DNA of 64,000 bases from Sipunculus nudus (Eukaryota; Annelida; Sipuncula; Golfingiida; Sipunculidae): the NCBI GenBank assembly GCA_026874595.1, contig CM049320.1, positions 19,229,714 through 19,293,713 on the forward strand, in the 5' to 3' direction. Within the stretch, counting starts at the first letter, position 1. Each line of letters opens with the position of its first letter. This document shows, piece by piece, positions 11,935 through 23,255 of this stretch. Position numbers and translations under genes: made by a program. The notes beneath the pieces were generated by a model. That model worked only from the letters and a program-made list of their open reading frames with translations. It ran no database searches and was not told where the DNA came from.

Positions 11935-13980
11935 ATGTGATAAAGCAAATAGCCATATATTTTACGGATCCCCCTCCTATCGCTTGTACCTTACTTTTGA
12001 AATTCGGACCGCCGTTATTTTTGCCTTGAACGGCCTCCAACCTGAACTCTTGCAAGAACATGGGCCAGCGCATGGTACCCTTATTTAGACAATTGGTCCT
12101 TTCTATATATACAAGTGGCTTTCGGTCATTTTGGATTACAAATTCTTTACCGAATAGATACACTTCAAACTTAGTAAATGACCAGACTATTGACAAGGAT
12201 TCCTCCTAAATGACAATTTAGGTTTGCTAGCTGTCTGTTCGCTTACGACTTGCATAAGTTACTGGATGACGTATATCATGCTGTCTTGCATCAAAAAAGC
12301 CTCAATACCCTTATCTAATGCGTCTGTCCTCAGGATGTACCCCTGGGTTATGTCGAGCAGTTGAAATATAGGTTGTTCGCTTCTCTTTATTTGACTTTGT
12401 TACTTTGCCCCTTTCGTTTTCTTTGAGGTTAGTCAATGGTTTCGCAACTTCGGCGCAATTGGAGATGAATTTTCTATAATGCCCCCTAAGGCCGAGGAAT
12501 GGCAGGGTCTGCTTTTTGGTGGTTGGTCTTTGATTATTGCTTATTTTGTTAAAATTACCGTTTCTGTGGCAATTTGAACCCTACCGAACGTATGTCCAAG
12601 GAACCCTGAATAAGGTAAGCCCACTAAGACCGATTTGCAGCTAGATTGGCTCTGTAGAGAATCTGAAACACTTTCTCCAGTAGCATTAAATGGTCAGACC
12701 AGTTAATACTGTGGCAGAGAACGTCGTCAATATAGCATATGACACCTTCGACATCGGCAAATAGCTTTCGCATGGTGCATGTGAACTGGGCACTTGCTAA
12801 CACCAAGCCAAAAGGTTTGAAATTGAACTGGTATTGGCCGTCTAGGGAAACAAATTCTATGAGGAGCTGTTCTGTAATTCTGCAAAGATGCTTTCTAGTT
12901 GTGGCATAGGTTCATTATCACTGGGGATGCAAATTTTGAACTATATTTTTCAATGATCCCAAGAGATATTTATCTTGCTCATCATTACGTCCTTCAAGGC
13001 ATAGGGTACCGGGTACTGACATGTTGATCGGATGTTATATGAAAATCACACTCGATAACATGGGCTTTATTTCGGGCAACCGTCAGTACAAAGTCATGTC
13101 GGTTTATCAAGTCTTTCAAATCCAATATCTGCTGCACTGAAAGCTGATCACAAAGATTCACATCAGCTGGACCTTGAGAACAACGCTTTGTGCATTGAAA
13201 CAACAGCTCTACTATCATTTATTCCCCAATGGTTTGAGCCACTACTAGCTAATGTGTTCTCACATCGATCATTGACCGGACAGGACAAGTCGAATATGCA
13301 GCCACCTAGCTGGTCAGGCTTACTGACTGACTGGGGAATACATTTTTTTTAGGTTGACGTGAACAGTTTTTCGCTTCTTGATAAGCGAACAGCAGGGGAG
13401 CTAAGTAACCATCCCAATCATGTGGTTGTTCAACAAACCCCTCTCAACAGCAACTTGATAAGCGAACAGCAGGGGAGCTAAGTAACCATCCCAATCATGT
13501 GGTTGTTCAACAAACCCCTCTCAACAGCAACTTGGTGGCGAACAGCAGGGGAGCTAAGTAACCATCCCAATCATGAGGTTGTTCAACAAACCCCTCTCAA
13601 CAGCAACTTGAAATTCCCATTGAATTTCTCTATCATTCAATTCCAGCGAGGATTGTAGGGACTTATTGTTAGCTGTTTAATACTTAACAGCCTACTTATC
13701 TCGAGCATGACCACTGACGTAAACTGACTTCCCATATCAGTTAGGACTTCATTAGGAACACCTAACATACTTTGTCTTCAAAATCAATATTTCGCAAAGC
13801 AATGGCCTCAGGATATCGAGTGGCAAAACCCGTGATATTTAAAATGAAACGTTTACCTATGAGGCTGGAAAAAAACGGACCAATGACATCCATAGCCACG
13901 CGATGAAAAGCTTCCTGTATCAAGGGTTCCTTACCCATTGGCACTTTAGTAACCTTACATTTTGGCAGAGCGAAGGGAAA
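11935..13980 (-). pseudogene. Decayed Gmr1-like Ty3/gypsy pol (integrase upstream of RT)
   Basis: On the minus strand the relic reads integrase, then a linker, then reverse transcriptase, then RNase H. The integrase block (13944-13762) begins MPMGKEPLIQ and contains AMDVIGPF with the first DDE aspartate and ATRYPEAIALRN. The linker block (13218-12994) contains GPADVNL and AHVIECDFHITSDQ. The RT block (12806-12624) contains the catalytic CYIDDVLCH. The RNase H block (12196-11940) contains EVYLFGKEFVIQNDRKP. Each block aligns by eye to the intact element at 23.3-31.2 kb in the same domain order. Gag, protease and most of the integrase core are missing or unreadable, stops and frameshifts separate the blocks, and a 77-bp triplication lies inside the integrase part. 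In RNase H the usual TDHKP is NDRKP. No LTRs were recognised. It is an old copy of a related element. Confidence 0.85.
13377..13606. repeat. Three tandem copies of a 77-bp unit
   Basis: The unit starts CTTGATAAGCGAACAGCAGG and ends ...CCCCTCTCAACAGCAA, with copies starting at 13377, 13454 and 13531. Copies 1 and 2 look identical; copy 3 has GGTGG for GATAAG and one other change (atgTgg to atgAgg). The array lies within the integrase part of the decayed gypsy relic, so it arose after insertion. Confidence 0.95.
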
Positions 13981-14113
13981 GACAAAGAGTGACGCCTTTT
14001 AGATAGACTAACTTGTTTATTAACACAAGTAAGTAAAGCAAGGAGTGACTCTTTATCTTTACCATCGCTAATACTACGGACTAACACGGCTGTACCACTT
14101 GTTTTTATATACA

Positions 14114-14116
<3 letters not shown>

Positions 14117-14178
<62 letters not shown>
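14117..14178. repeat. (CT)n(TA)n compound microsatellite
   Basis: A CT run (14117-14144) passes directly into a TA run. Confidence 0.95.
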
Positions 14179-14182
<4 letters not shown>

Positions 14183-14437
14183 TAGTTTTATTAAATAAAT
14201 CTAAATAAAGGTTTGTGACACAAGTATTGGGAATACTTCGAAATGCATTTATTATAATAATCTTGCACCGGTATGTTGAGTCGTACTTGCCAGGGTCCTT
14301 AGAGTTCTCTATTGGGCTTTCCTCATATAGTTCTGTTGGTATAAGCGGGTCTATTCAAAGGTTGATCGGGTTTGTCTTATGCTCCAACGTTAAAAGAACC
14401 TAAGGCCGAAGATGATCTAAATGGGGCTATCCGTGAC

Positions 14438-14443
<6 letters not shown>

Positions 14444-14479
<36 letters not shown>
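14444..14479. repeat. (TA)n microsatellite
   Basis: About 36 bp of TA followed by a short CA run. Confidence 0.9.
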
Positions 14480-14487
<8 letters not shown>

Positions 14488-14499
14488 TTGCGACAATCA

Positions 14500-17040
14500 T
14501 CTTCGTGAATGGTGTTAAATTGAAACATATATCGGAAAAAAAACAAGTTTCTATGTGAAAATTAAAATTTGATACTTAAAACTAATATTACAATTCTAAA
14601 ACTATTATTCTGTGAAGGCTGATTATGAAATAGAAAATATATAATAGCGACAGTAAATAGATAAATATGTTGTTTCTTGATATTTGACAGTAAAAAAATC
14701 GTAAATATTTTGCACCATGTTCCTGTCAGTTAAAATTCGGTGTGAGAAATTATATGTGTCATAATCACCAGCCTTTGAAGGACATCAATTCATCAGTGTA
14801 GGAGATTGATGTACACGTTATCCATTCAAAATAATGCAAACGCCTCCTCAATTTCTTGTTCCCCCACAGCCTGGATCGGTTTGTCGTTTACATATATTCT
14901 CACAATATTTTTTTAAACGTGTCTTTGGTGTACGCGTTTCTGTACCATACTGGTAGGATTACGAGGTATTCTGCATAGACTGCTTTTCATTGGTACAATG
15001 AGCCTTAAGCAGTTTTTGTATAGTTAACAATCTAGGCACTGTCATTATTATTTTATATATCAATTAATAATTGTTGTTAACATTACTCTCATATACATTC
15101 AGTTTATTTAGTTACATTAAAATGATTCATTCATACTCATGACATTATCTCATCGGACTTTAAAAGAATGCTTCTACCTATCAATGGCTGTTTTCTCAAT
15201 GATTATTAATAGTACTTCGATTGTATATTAAATATTTATAAATGTCATGACAACTTGCTTTTTTGTGGAAATGAAATGAGGAAAATCCATGATATTATTA
15301 GCTTTTTTATCACGGACCTGTTCCCCATAAATCTAAACAAAGATGGCCGAAAGGAAGTACGGTGCTCAAAAATTAGATACAAATGTCAATGCAAACACCC
15401 CTTCATTTGTACTTTTTGTACCTGATAATGGTATGTTACGTTTGAATGTGGAAAGCGTACGCGCCATCCTAAGCAAATCAAATTTGATCACAAACTGTCC
15501 CGTTATCAGAACGAAATTGAAATTCCAAGAAAACTTAAGAACAGATTGCCTCTTGCTGTTTACAGATTCACTGTCATTTGTGAAAGCATTCGGTTACACT
15601 TGGCATTATATCTCATCAGTATAAGATTCTAATCATGAAATATCGTAATCAGATTAATACTGAGGATAATTAAAAAATGATTAATTAACAGTTTAACACG
15701 TCAAATGTTTCAAATAATGTACATCCAAGCTACCAACTACCTGACGTAAAACCATACACTGAATCAAGAATATGATCATCGGAACGTCTTGGTTATTGGA
15801 AAATTAATGACTTGTCAGTTAACTCTCCCGCTCGCATATAACAATCAATGCTGTTTAACACTTAATTGTCAGGCTGTAACTATCATTTCTTCCTTTGACG
15901 TTGTTTTAGAATCAGCACATCGAAGACAAATTGAATACCTTATTCATTCTTCCTTTAATTCGTTATTCTTAAGATACGTGCCCGCTTCTGTCATGGTGGT
16001 CAAAATTTATTGAAAGTTTTTTTTTTCATTCTAAATTCGTTGTGTTTTATTGGCGCCTGACTATAGGATTTTGAGCTGTGGGGACATAAAAATATATATG
16101 ATTAATAGAACATGGCCTTGCTTCAGAACCTTACATCAATTTAAAACTATTTATGAACAAATCAGTATTTACAGTTTGAAAAAATGTAGGGTGTGAATGC
16201 GACATTATACAAATATTAATTTCATATTCAGTCTTTAATGAGGAAATAGCAGCCAAGCGGAGTCTTTACTTGTTTATAGCAAAAAGGAGAGGAATACGCA
16301 AAAAAAATCAGATTATGTCATTCTTTAAATGACAGTTGTAAAACAAAATATTTTTAGCTTCAGATAGGGTTGAATGTAGGTATAATCTATATATTAACAG
16401 CGAAAGGCGATTTTTGTAATTTTCCGTATCACCTCTGAAACCATCGTACGGATTGCCGTGATTTTCAACATTTATATGCTCCGGGTTTGTCCGAAGAGGC
16501 TCCAGCTTCTTTAATTTCCAATATTTGCGTATTAGGTGCATAATTAATGAGTTTATTATTACTTACTATAGCAATCAATCTGGAATTTCATTTTCGCAAG
16601 AAAAAAATTATATATATATATATATTAGTTTGCTTAATAACATTTTCCTAAAACCTGAATTTCATATATCTGTATGTTTGTGAATCGTGCTGCAAGTTGG
16701 ACGCATGACATATTTTGATTCAGAACTGGTCAGCATTTCATCACGTTGTTTATACAATAGGTCATTTGACTCAGTTACACCTTCTGTCATGGATAAGATT
16801 TAAGATATGGTGTATAACGGTGTAATGAAGTGTAATTCTGACAAATCAGAAAACGTGACATCCAAACATGCGCAACCATGGAAGTAAAGCAAATGTAGCA
16901 TAGGCAGTTGTCGAAAAAGAACTTGAAGACAATTTGCAAGAGGCAAGTGAATCTTTTCTGCCTAGGAATAATGAATTGTGGAGATCTTTGCATGCTTCTG
17001 ACGAACATATTCCTCATACAGCTGAAGCTATAGCTATTTG
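14500..17040. other. Unassigned AT-rich stretch
   Basis: No recognisable gene. Two ATG-started frames stand out only by composition: 15343-15624 (+, 93 aa) and 16308-16541 (-, 77 aa). Neither shows a motif I recognise or convincing splice sites, so neither is called. No RNA gene or transposon terminus seen. Confidence 0.45.
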
Positions 17041-17047
17041 TGGTGCT

Positions 17048-17050
<3 letters not shown>

Positions 17051-17093
<43 letters not shown>
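17051..17093. repeat. (TA)n microsatellite
   Basis: About 43 bp of uninterrupted TA followed by CACACA. Confidence 0.95.
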
Positions 17094-17099
<6 letters not shown>

Positions 17100-17759
17100 G
17101 ACATTCTTATATCGTCTTATACAACGAATTCAAACAATATATCACTAATACAATGAACCCCTTTGTATTTCATGATATATGTGCTATATTTGTGAGGCAT
17201 TCATAGCATATGTCAGAAACACTCAAGTTCACAGATCAGGATGTAAAACTTTTCTCTTATAGCATGGAAAAGAATCGCAATGATTTGAGTACCGCCCCCC
17301 CCCCCCCCTCGTTCAGGAGTCAGTTTATGAATTTGGAATCAATAACTTAAGATGGGAATCACTTACCAGTACAAGTGCGAATAAGCTCTATTCATGGGCA
17401 ATGTATACATATTGTTTGGCCTATCATTTTACAATGCCTGTATTGTCCCTAATGGAAATGCATTAATTTGTCTGGATGAAATGCATTCTAATACATAAAA
17501 CGTCTTGCCATATGACAAAAATCCATTGTTTTCCATTGATATTGCAAATGTGCTAGAAAATGGATGACAGACAGCATGAAGTGTATTTTGTTGTAATCTA
17601 TAGGATTATATTTTCATCTAAAAGCCTTTCTATTAATAACAACAGATGATAAATAGCCGTTCTTTTCTTTGTTTTAAATGATTGAATTTCGCCTACATCT
17701 GTTTTAATCCCGTGCAAAAAACAGAGCTGGTGTTACCTTAAATATAAATATAAAAAGAA

Positions 17760-17808
<49 letters not shown>
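17760..17808. repeat. (TA)n microsatellite
   Basis: About 49 bp of TA with one phase slip, directly left of the dispersed repeat at 17830-17965. Confidence 0.95.
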
Positions 17809-17829
17809 CACAAAAAGCTCGTGAATCAC

Positions 17830-17965
17830 ACCTTATCTTTAAGAAATTTAGAAAATACAACATTTCTACTGCTGCTCTCAGAAAAAAAAATAATTGCACA
17901 GCATATAAATAAATTCTGCTTTACTTTATATAATTTAACCAATATCACTGACTGATATTGGATTA
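17830..17965. repeat. Dispersed repeat, copy A (TA-adjacent)
   Basis: Shares an interrupted but clear ~120-bp similarity with 35670-35790. Landmarks are 'tacaacatttct.c.gctgctct.agaaa', 'ttgca.agca' and 'ctgctttactttatataattt'. Both copies start just right of a long (TA)n tract in the same orientation. Because the 35-kb copy sits next to Penelope-like remains, this may be part of such an element (inference). Confidence 0.6.
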
Positions 17966-18356
17966 TCCTATACAGCATGCCATTCTTTGGTAAACATAAA
18001 AACATTTTAAAAGAAAATTCACGTTTTGGTGTTTTAATATGATTGGTTACTTTGAGGTGTGCCAAAAATACCAAAATCAACACACAAAGGCAAGGTTCAA
18101 TTTCCAATCGCTTTGTGAAGAAACGGAGAGTTCACCTCTCAACCCCCCCCCCCTCCTACACACACACACACATAGACCCTTGCGATGGGGTTTACCACAT
18201 GGAATTCCCCTTTTCTCTATATAGTATAATAATATTAATGACGTTACGAGTGGTGGACTAGTGTCGTCAGGGAATGGCGACTGTCGATATGTGTAGTGTC
18301 GGAGGGAGTTGGGGAAGAAACGGTGTCCCTAAATCGAATTAAGAAATTAACCGATA

Positions 18357-18960
18357 TTAAAGCAGTTGATTACAAAAACATACACTGAAATACATAACAA
18401 GCCCTCGAGAGTTTAGTACACAATATTTATCGAAGACGCGTCTTTTAGTTGTTGACGGAAACAGGTTACTTCTACTTATCATACCGTAAAGACCACCAAA
18501 CACGCAGAATAAAAAAGTGGAATCTACCATCTGTTCAAGCCTTTGCACAGACGGAAACCTTTACAACATGTCTGCTTTGATTGGTAGTTTACGTCAACCA
18601 ATGCATCTTTAATGCGCTTGATGCCAAACACTACTGACCTGAGAGAACGGGCTAACCACTCGTCGCTACATTACCGGTTTGCAAAGCCACTTTCGACATG
18701 CAACTGTGATACTACGTTCAAATAAAGTTTTATGGAATTAGAAATGTGATTTTGTGCAAAGTTTGCTATACAGCGTGATAAAGTCTTATTACTCAGTGGT
18801 ACCGGTGTATATTGCAACTTATGACAAGAGCTAAGGTATGTACATAACTGACTGCGGCAGGTGGCTTTTATAGGCCCAGCGTATGCTGCTCTTTGAAACG
18901 TTGCTACGTCCCTGTCCAGCACTGCCTGAACCTCTGCCAGTTAACCTCCTGTTTAAATGT
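18357..18960 (-). pseudogene. Tyrosine-recombinase relic (Crypton/DIRS type)
   Basis: On the minus strand an 83-codon frame (18922-18671) contains FQRAAYAGPIKATCRSQL, LPLS-like spacing and IKLYLNVVSQLHVESGF. This matches the SAM-like N-terminal DNA-binding domain of eukaryotic tyrosine recombinases, which in molluscs typically read 'tIkvYLaaisxLHvexGf'. Further downstream, 18548-18357 contains FLFCVFGGLYGMISRSNLFP, resembling the start of the catalytic domain ('FFGfLRxSNLvP'). The two pieces are in different frames with stops between, and the catalytic R-H-R-Y residues were not found. It is therefore a broken copy. Whether the source was a Crypton, a DIRS element or another tyrosine-recombinase transposon cannot be decided here. 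Confidence 0.5.
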
Positions 18961-20208
18961 ACAGACAACACCATTGGACTGCCGCATGGATTTGTGCCAT
19001 CGCTTGGCAATTTTATTTAACAGTGTTTGAAGAAAGGCCTTCCACTGTGTCCTCAACCACTCTAACATGCACCATTTGTTGCACAATGCAGTTTTACATT
19101 TTATCCTTAAAAATGCATTATTATCCTGCCGTTTATCCTTGGATAAGACTTATTAACAGGTGAGTGTATTTTTCTCAGTACCAAGAAACAGTAAACAGGT
19201 ACAAAGCCCTACAAGTTTTATAAGGCCCAACTGTAATAAAAGTTTGACCAAAGTTACCTGAGCATCAAAAGAATTCGAAGGTTTTCCCAACTACCAGGAA
19301 GTCGTCCTAGTAAGCGACCACACCGTATCCGCGTCCCTCCATAATCCATCTGAAGCACCATGAAATCCTATGAAAATGTATTGGACTTGTCCTTGGTCCG
19401 AATGGCATTTATTTGAAGTTATACATATATCTTGTCTTGCTTTCTAAAAAAGTCGAATGCAAACCTATCGCTTCCTGCGACCTTTGCTGAAAAGGAATTA
19501 GCCGATATGCTGACTTGATAGCTACAAAATAGCCATGTTTGGATAGGTTAACTGTAGCGTCGACAGATTATTACGTGTATTTATCATACGCGGGGGGAAT
19601 GTGAGTTCAAGGAATCACCTTCCGGAAAGTTGCACTCATGTACAGTTCCTGGTGTTAACCCAAGGCTATGAAACACTTTAACCGTTCAACTGTCCTTTTC
19701 TTAATGAACACCTCAGTTCGTTAAACTAAAACTCAAAGCAATTCTTGCTGCCTGTTCATATCCGTGTGTTTAAAATATGTTGGGGTCCCGTGGAAATTAT
19801 CGTAATACATTGAAGATGAACATCTGACGTTCACTAAAAAGGACCAGGGTTTTACAAAGGGCGTTAACTATTACAATTTCCACACATATGCAGGCTCCCA
19901 CCCTAGGTTACATTGTTTTCTGTTTGTCAAAATTGACAAGTACCTCATTTACAAACAGTTTGTTGTTGAACAAGCTCATACATCACTCACAGAAACGTTT
20001 AACAATTTTTAATAGGAATTACATAACGTTCATTACTACGTTAGCAAAATAAGCAAGCAATCTACATACACTCTACAGAAAAGGTAGATGAATAGCCGGC
20101 TTTAAATGGCCTCAGTTCTTACGAGTACAATGTGTCCGGTCTGACCAAAACCCAAGGAAAGTACCTCATCTATAAATAAAGTTTCTTTTGTTAATAATAT
20201 ACATGTAT

Positions 20209-20330
20209 ATCAGTGATGTAGAGGTCGAATCCTTATTTGGACTCGAGTCCAATACTGCACGGACTCTAACTTGGACTCGAAGGCTCTTGACTATATCTTT
20301 ACTCTATTTGATGTCTAGAGTCTAGCATTC
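20209..20330. repeat. Possible hAT-type MITE fragment
   Basis: Starts CAGTGATGTAGAGGTCGAA and carries repeated GGACTCGAGTCC/GGACTCGA words. This resembles the ends of hAT-derived MITEs with 'gactcgagtcc' subterminal repeats. No matching right end or target duplication was found, so it is either truncated or a chance likeness. Confidence 0.3.
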
Positions 20331-20575
20331 TTATATAAAGATAAACACTCAGCGCTCTTCTGTAGATCATTTTTACACTTTTGGGATTCTTATCCGTCCG
20401 TGATGTAGGTGTCCTTGGGCCATTTGCTGACCTCCGATGACATCTCGTCGTTTGCGCTTGGAACGTTATGGGTCATGAAGTACCCGGGCTAGGAGGTGTA
20501 AAATGCATTCTGTCCTTTGCCCTTACTGGGTTTTATATATACGGCTACGAGGAAAAGACTGTTTATGTATGAGTA

Positions 20576-20578
<3 letters not shown>

Positions 20579-20614
<36 letters not shown>

Positions 20615-20645
20615 TATATATATATATGTGTGTATATATATTATA
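20579..20645. repeat. (TA)n microsatellite
   Basis: About 67 bp of TA with AA and TGTG interruptions. Confidence 0.9.
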
Positions 20646-21655
20646 CATATATATTGTGTGTGTGCTCATACACATTTACACGATCCGAGTAGCTTATGTG
20701 TTGCAAACTGCTCACATTCATGTCTTTTCAAGTAGGAAACTACCCAAGTTGAGTCGTTTCCCTGTATAACTACTCACTGAGAGCATCATCGTTAGTTTAA
20801 TTCATCAGAATGAGGAGTTTATGTTTTCAGGGTGATACAATGTTGTTATGCGATGACAACGTTGAAGAAACAGTAACAGGAGAACCTTAACATGCACCAA
20901 CAAGACCCACAAGTGCAGATGAAAAGGCTAGGGAACGCAGCACTTCTAGTGGTCACGTGACCATAGTCATTAAGGTAATAATGTGCAGGGGAGTCTGAGA
21001 ACAGATACTTTACTTTCAAACGTCTAAATATATAAGTAACAAGATATAAACTGCAGTAAAATGAATCTTAATGTAATACATGCCAGTTTCAAGAAACATA
21101 TATATTTATTTTGACTGCCCTTAAAACCTATATGACCTTATGTTATTCACCATATTAACAAGTTATTTTTTTTTTTAATTTACTATGGAGATTATAAAAC
21201 TTATCAGGTGCTCAGAGGTGTGTTTTTGAATTGTCTTTAATAGTGATTTACCGTTCCACCTGAGAAAATAACCCCGCCACGTTGAATTCTCATGAACGCT
21301 GCCCGGTTAAAGGCAATGCGAGTGTACAGTTGTCTATCACGCATTCCTAAATGTAAGTATGCTTGTAACTATATTCACACAAATATAAAATCGTACTTCA
21401 CAACCGATCTTAGACTTACGAAACCTGTCTTAACAATTAGCTTACACAACTTGGTACTTTTTTTTACAAAGTTCAATACAGAGGAGTAAATGTTTCCTGA
21501 TGATACCTGTCCGTGTGGTCTGTAATACCACCAACACGAAAGATAATACAAATAGTTGTGGGACCCGCGTAAAAGTATTATGAATATCATATGAATACGA
21601 CTGTACTTCACAGTGACTGCGTCATCTCGATCGGGATTCGACTTTCAACCAGACT

Positions 21656-22490
21656 CTACAGTGATGGTTTCTCACAAATTAGGCCTTGCCATTTGCTCGG
21701 TAATTCTTGGACCATTTAAATGAGCCGCTCGCGATGATCATAAGGTAAGGAAACAAGGCTGAGTCAAACAAATCCGGCTCCTTGTCTTGCCAGTGAGTAA
21801 ACGTGTTATCTAACAATTCTCCAGTAGTCTCCCAGATCCAGGAGAATTGTTTAAACCTACCACCTATCCAGAAGGAATCAACATCTTGCCCAACACTATC
21901 TGAAAGAAGCAAAAATAAAATTTCCACCTTGTGGACCAAGCTTTTAATGCTTCAGATATAGATAAATCAGTCTGTAATGCTGGACAATGCATGCAATTGA
22001 AATATATACTTCCCGTTTGATTTTAAAACAAAATAAATATAATCTGATTAATGAAGCAATCCCAGTGGACTTAAATCCATAGATAAAGGTTGGAAAAATA
22101 TGTAAACAAGGTAAGGTAATACATATTTATAATTCTGATATTAAACGAATTTACCCCAGTCTTATGTAATATTTACTGAGATATTTAAGATACGCTTGTA
22201 AAGAAAGAAAATTACCCTAAGCGTTAATATTCACAAAAAATGTTCAAGCACGTAGCCGGTCTTGCCTTCATATATCAGTAAACACCTACCCGGAGAACGT
22301 TGGTACCGGTTGGATTTGATGACCCCTGCTACATATATCTGCTCTCCAATCGAGTGGATCTCTGCCAGAGAAGATCCGAGATGTCTGCAGAAGTTCAAAG
22401 CAGCTTGCCAACTCCACTTGCGTTTTATAACAAATCGATAGCAGGAGTCACTATGATGGAAATTAAATCCATTCGAGCAAGGTTTTGAAG
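21656..22490 (-). pseudogene. C-type lectin domain, two exons, frameshifted
   Basis: Exon A (22490-22290) follows an acceptor (TTTGTAAAATTTCAG) and reads CSNGFNF, SCYRF, WQAALNFCRHLGSSLAEIHS. It ends at donor GTAGGT in phase 1. Exon B (21899-21656) follows TTGCTTCTTTCAG and joins in phase (codon G|AT). It reads SFWIGG, W-I-WETTGE, HWQDKEPD. This is the C-type lectin fold: conserved WIGL-like and EPN/QPD-like (here EPD) positions, a Ca2+/sugar-binding signature known for the family. Near the end the frame breaks by one base. The expected ending (ELP..., GLICEK, stop at 21656) is in another frame. Both cysteines of the family's inner disulphide are absent (LPS instead of LPC, and no Cys before LMI). 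No signal-peptide exon is visible upstream, where a minisatellite begins. Most likely a partial, decaying secreted lectin gene. Confidence 0.7.
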
Positions 22491-22576
22491 CTGAAATTTT
22501 ACAAAACAAGCAAATTCGTGGAATTAATGTCCCCTGCTTTGGAATCTTAATGTTTTTCATGCTTTATAAAGGACGG

Positions 22577-23255
22577 CAAAACAGAGTGACAGACAGACAG
22601 ACAGAAGCTAGACACTGCAAAACAAATACTAACAAGGGCATGCATGAGAGCAATCACTGACCAAAATTTGAATAAAATCGGATAATATTTAGTAAAATTA
22701 TCCCACAGAAACGAAAACCTGACAAACTGACAGACAGAGTGACAGACAGACGGACAAAGGCAGACTCTTCAAAACAAATCCAACCAAGGTAAGCATAAGA
22801 GCAATCCTTGACCACAATTTGAATGACATCGGATAATATTTAGAGAGTTATAGCAGGGAAACGAAAACCTGACGGACTGACAGATAAAGTGACAGACAGA
22901 GACAGAGTGACAGACAGATTCCAGACACTCCAAAACCAATCCCAACCAAAGTAAGCATGAGAGCGAAATTTTAATGAAATCAGATAATATTAAGGAACGT
23001 AATGGCAAAGACACGAAAACCTGACGGACGGACAGACAGACAAGGTGACAGACAGACAGACAGAAGCCAGACACTTCAAGACCAATCCCAACTAAGGTAG
23101 GCATGAGAGCAATCACTGATTAAAATTTGACTGACATCGGATAATATTTAGGAAAGTTATAGCAGGGAATCGAAAACCTGACAGACGGACAGACAAAGTG
23201 ACATACAGACAGACAAACAAATAAAGAGACACTCCAAAACTAATCCCAACCAAGG
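22577..23255. repeat. 'gacagaca' minisatellite, left part (~150-bp unit)
   Basis: About four and a half units run 'gacagacagacagaagccagacactccaaaac', then 'aatcccaaccaaggtaagcatgagagcaatcactgacc', then 'aatttgaatgaaatcggataatatttagg', then 'aacgaaaacctgac'. The landmark 'gaaaacctgac' recurs near 22713, 22862, 23009 and 23170. The array is cut by the LTR retrotransposon and resumes at 31239. Frames through it on the minus strand are not genes. Confidence 0.9.

Noticed and set aside
15343-15624. 93-codon frame starting MAERKYGAQKLD
   Set aside because: Reasonable composition but no recognisable family, splice context or conservation evidence.
16308-16541. 77-codon minus frame containing NPEHINVENHGNPYDGF
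   Set aside because: Might be a cytoplasmic-tail exon, but no partner exon or known motif was found.
22769-23116. 115-codon minus frame rich in Cys, Ser and Leu (and 31204-31661 likewise)
   Set aside because: It runs through the 'gacagaca' minisatellite; the repeated LSVC/CLSV pattern follows the satellite unit.
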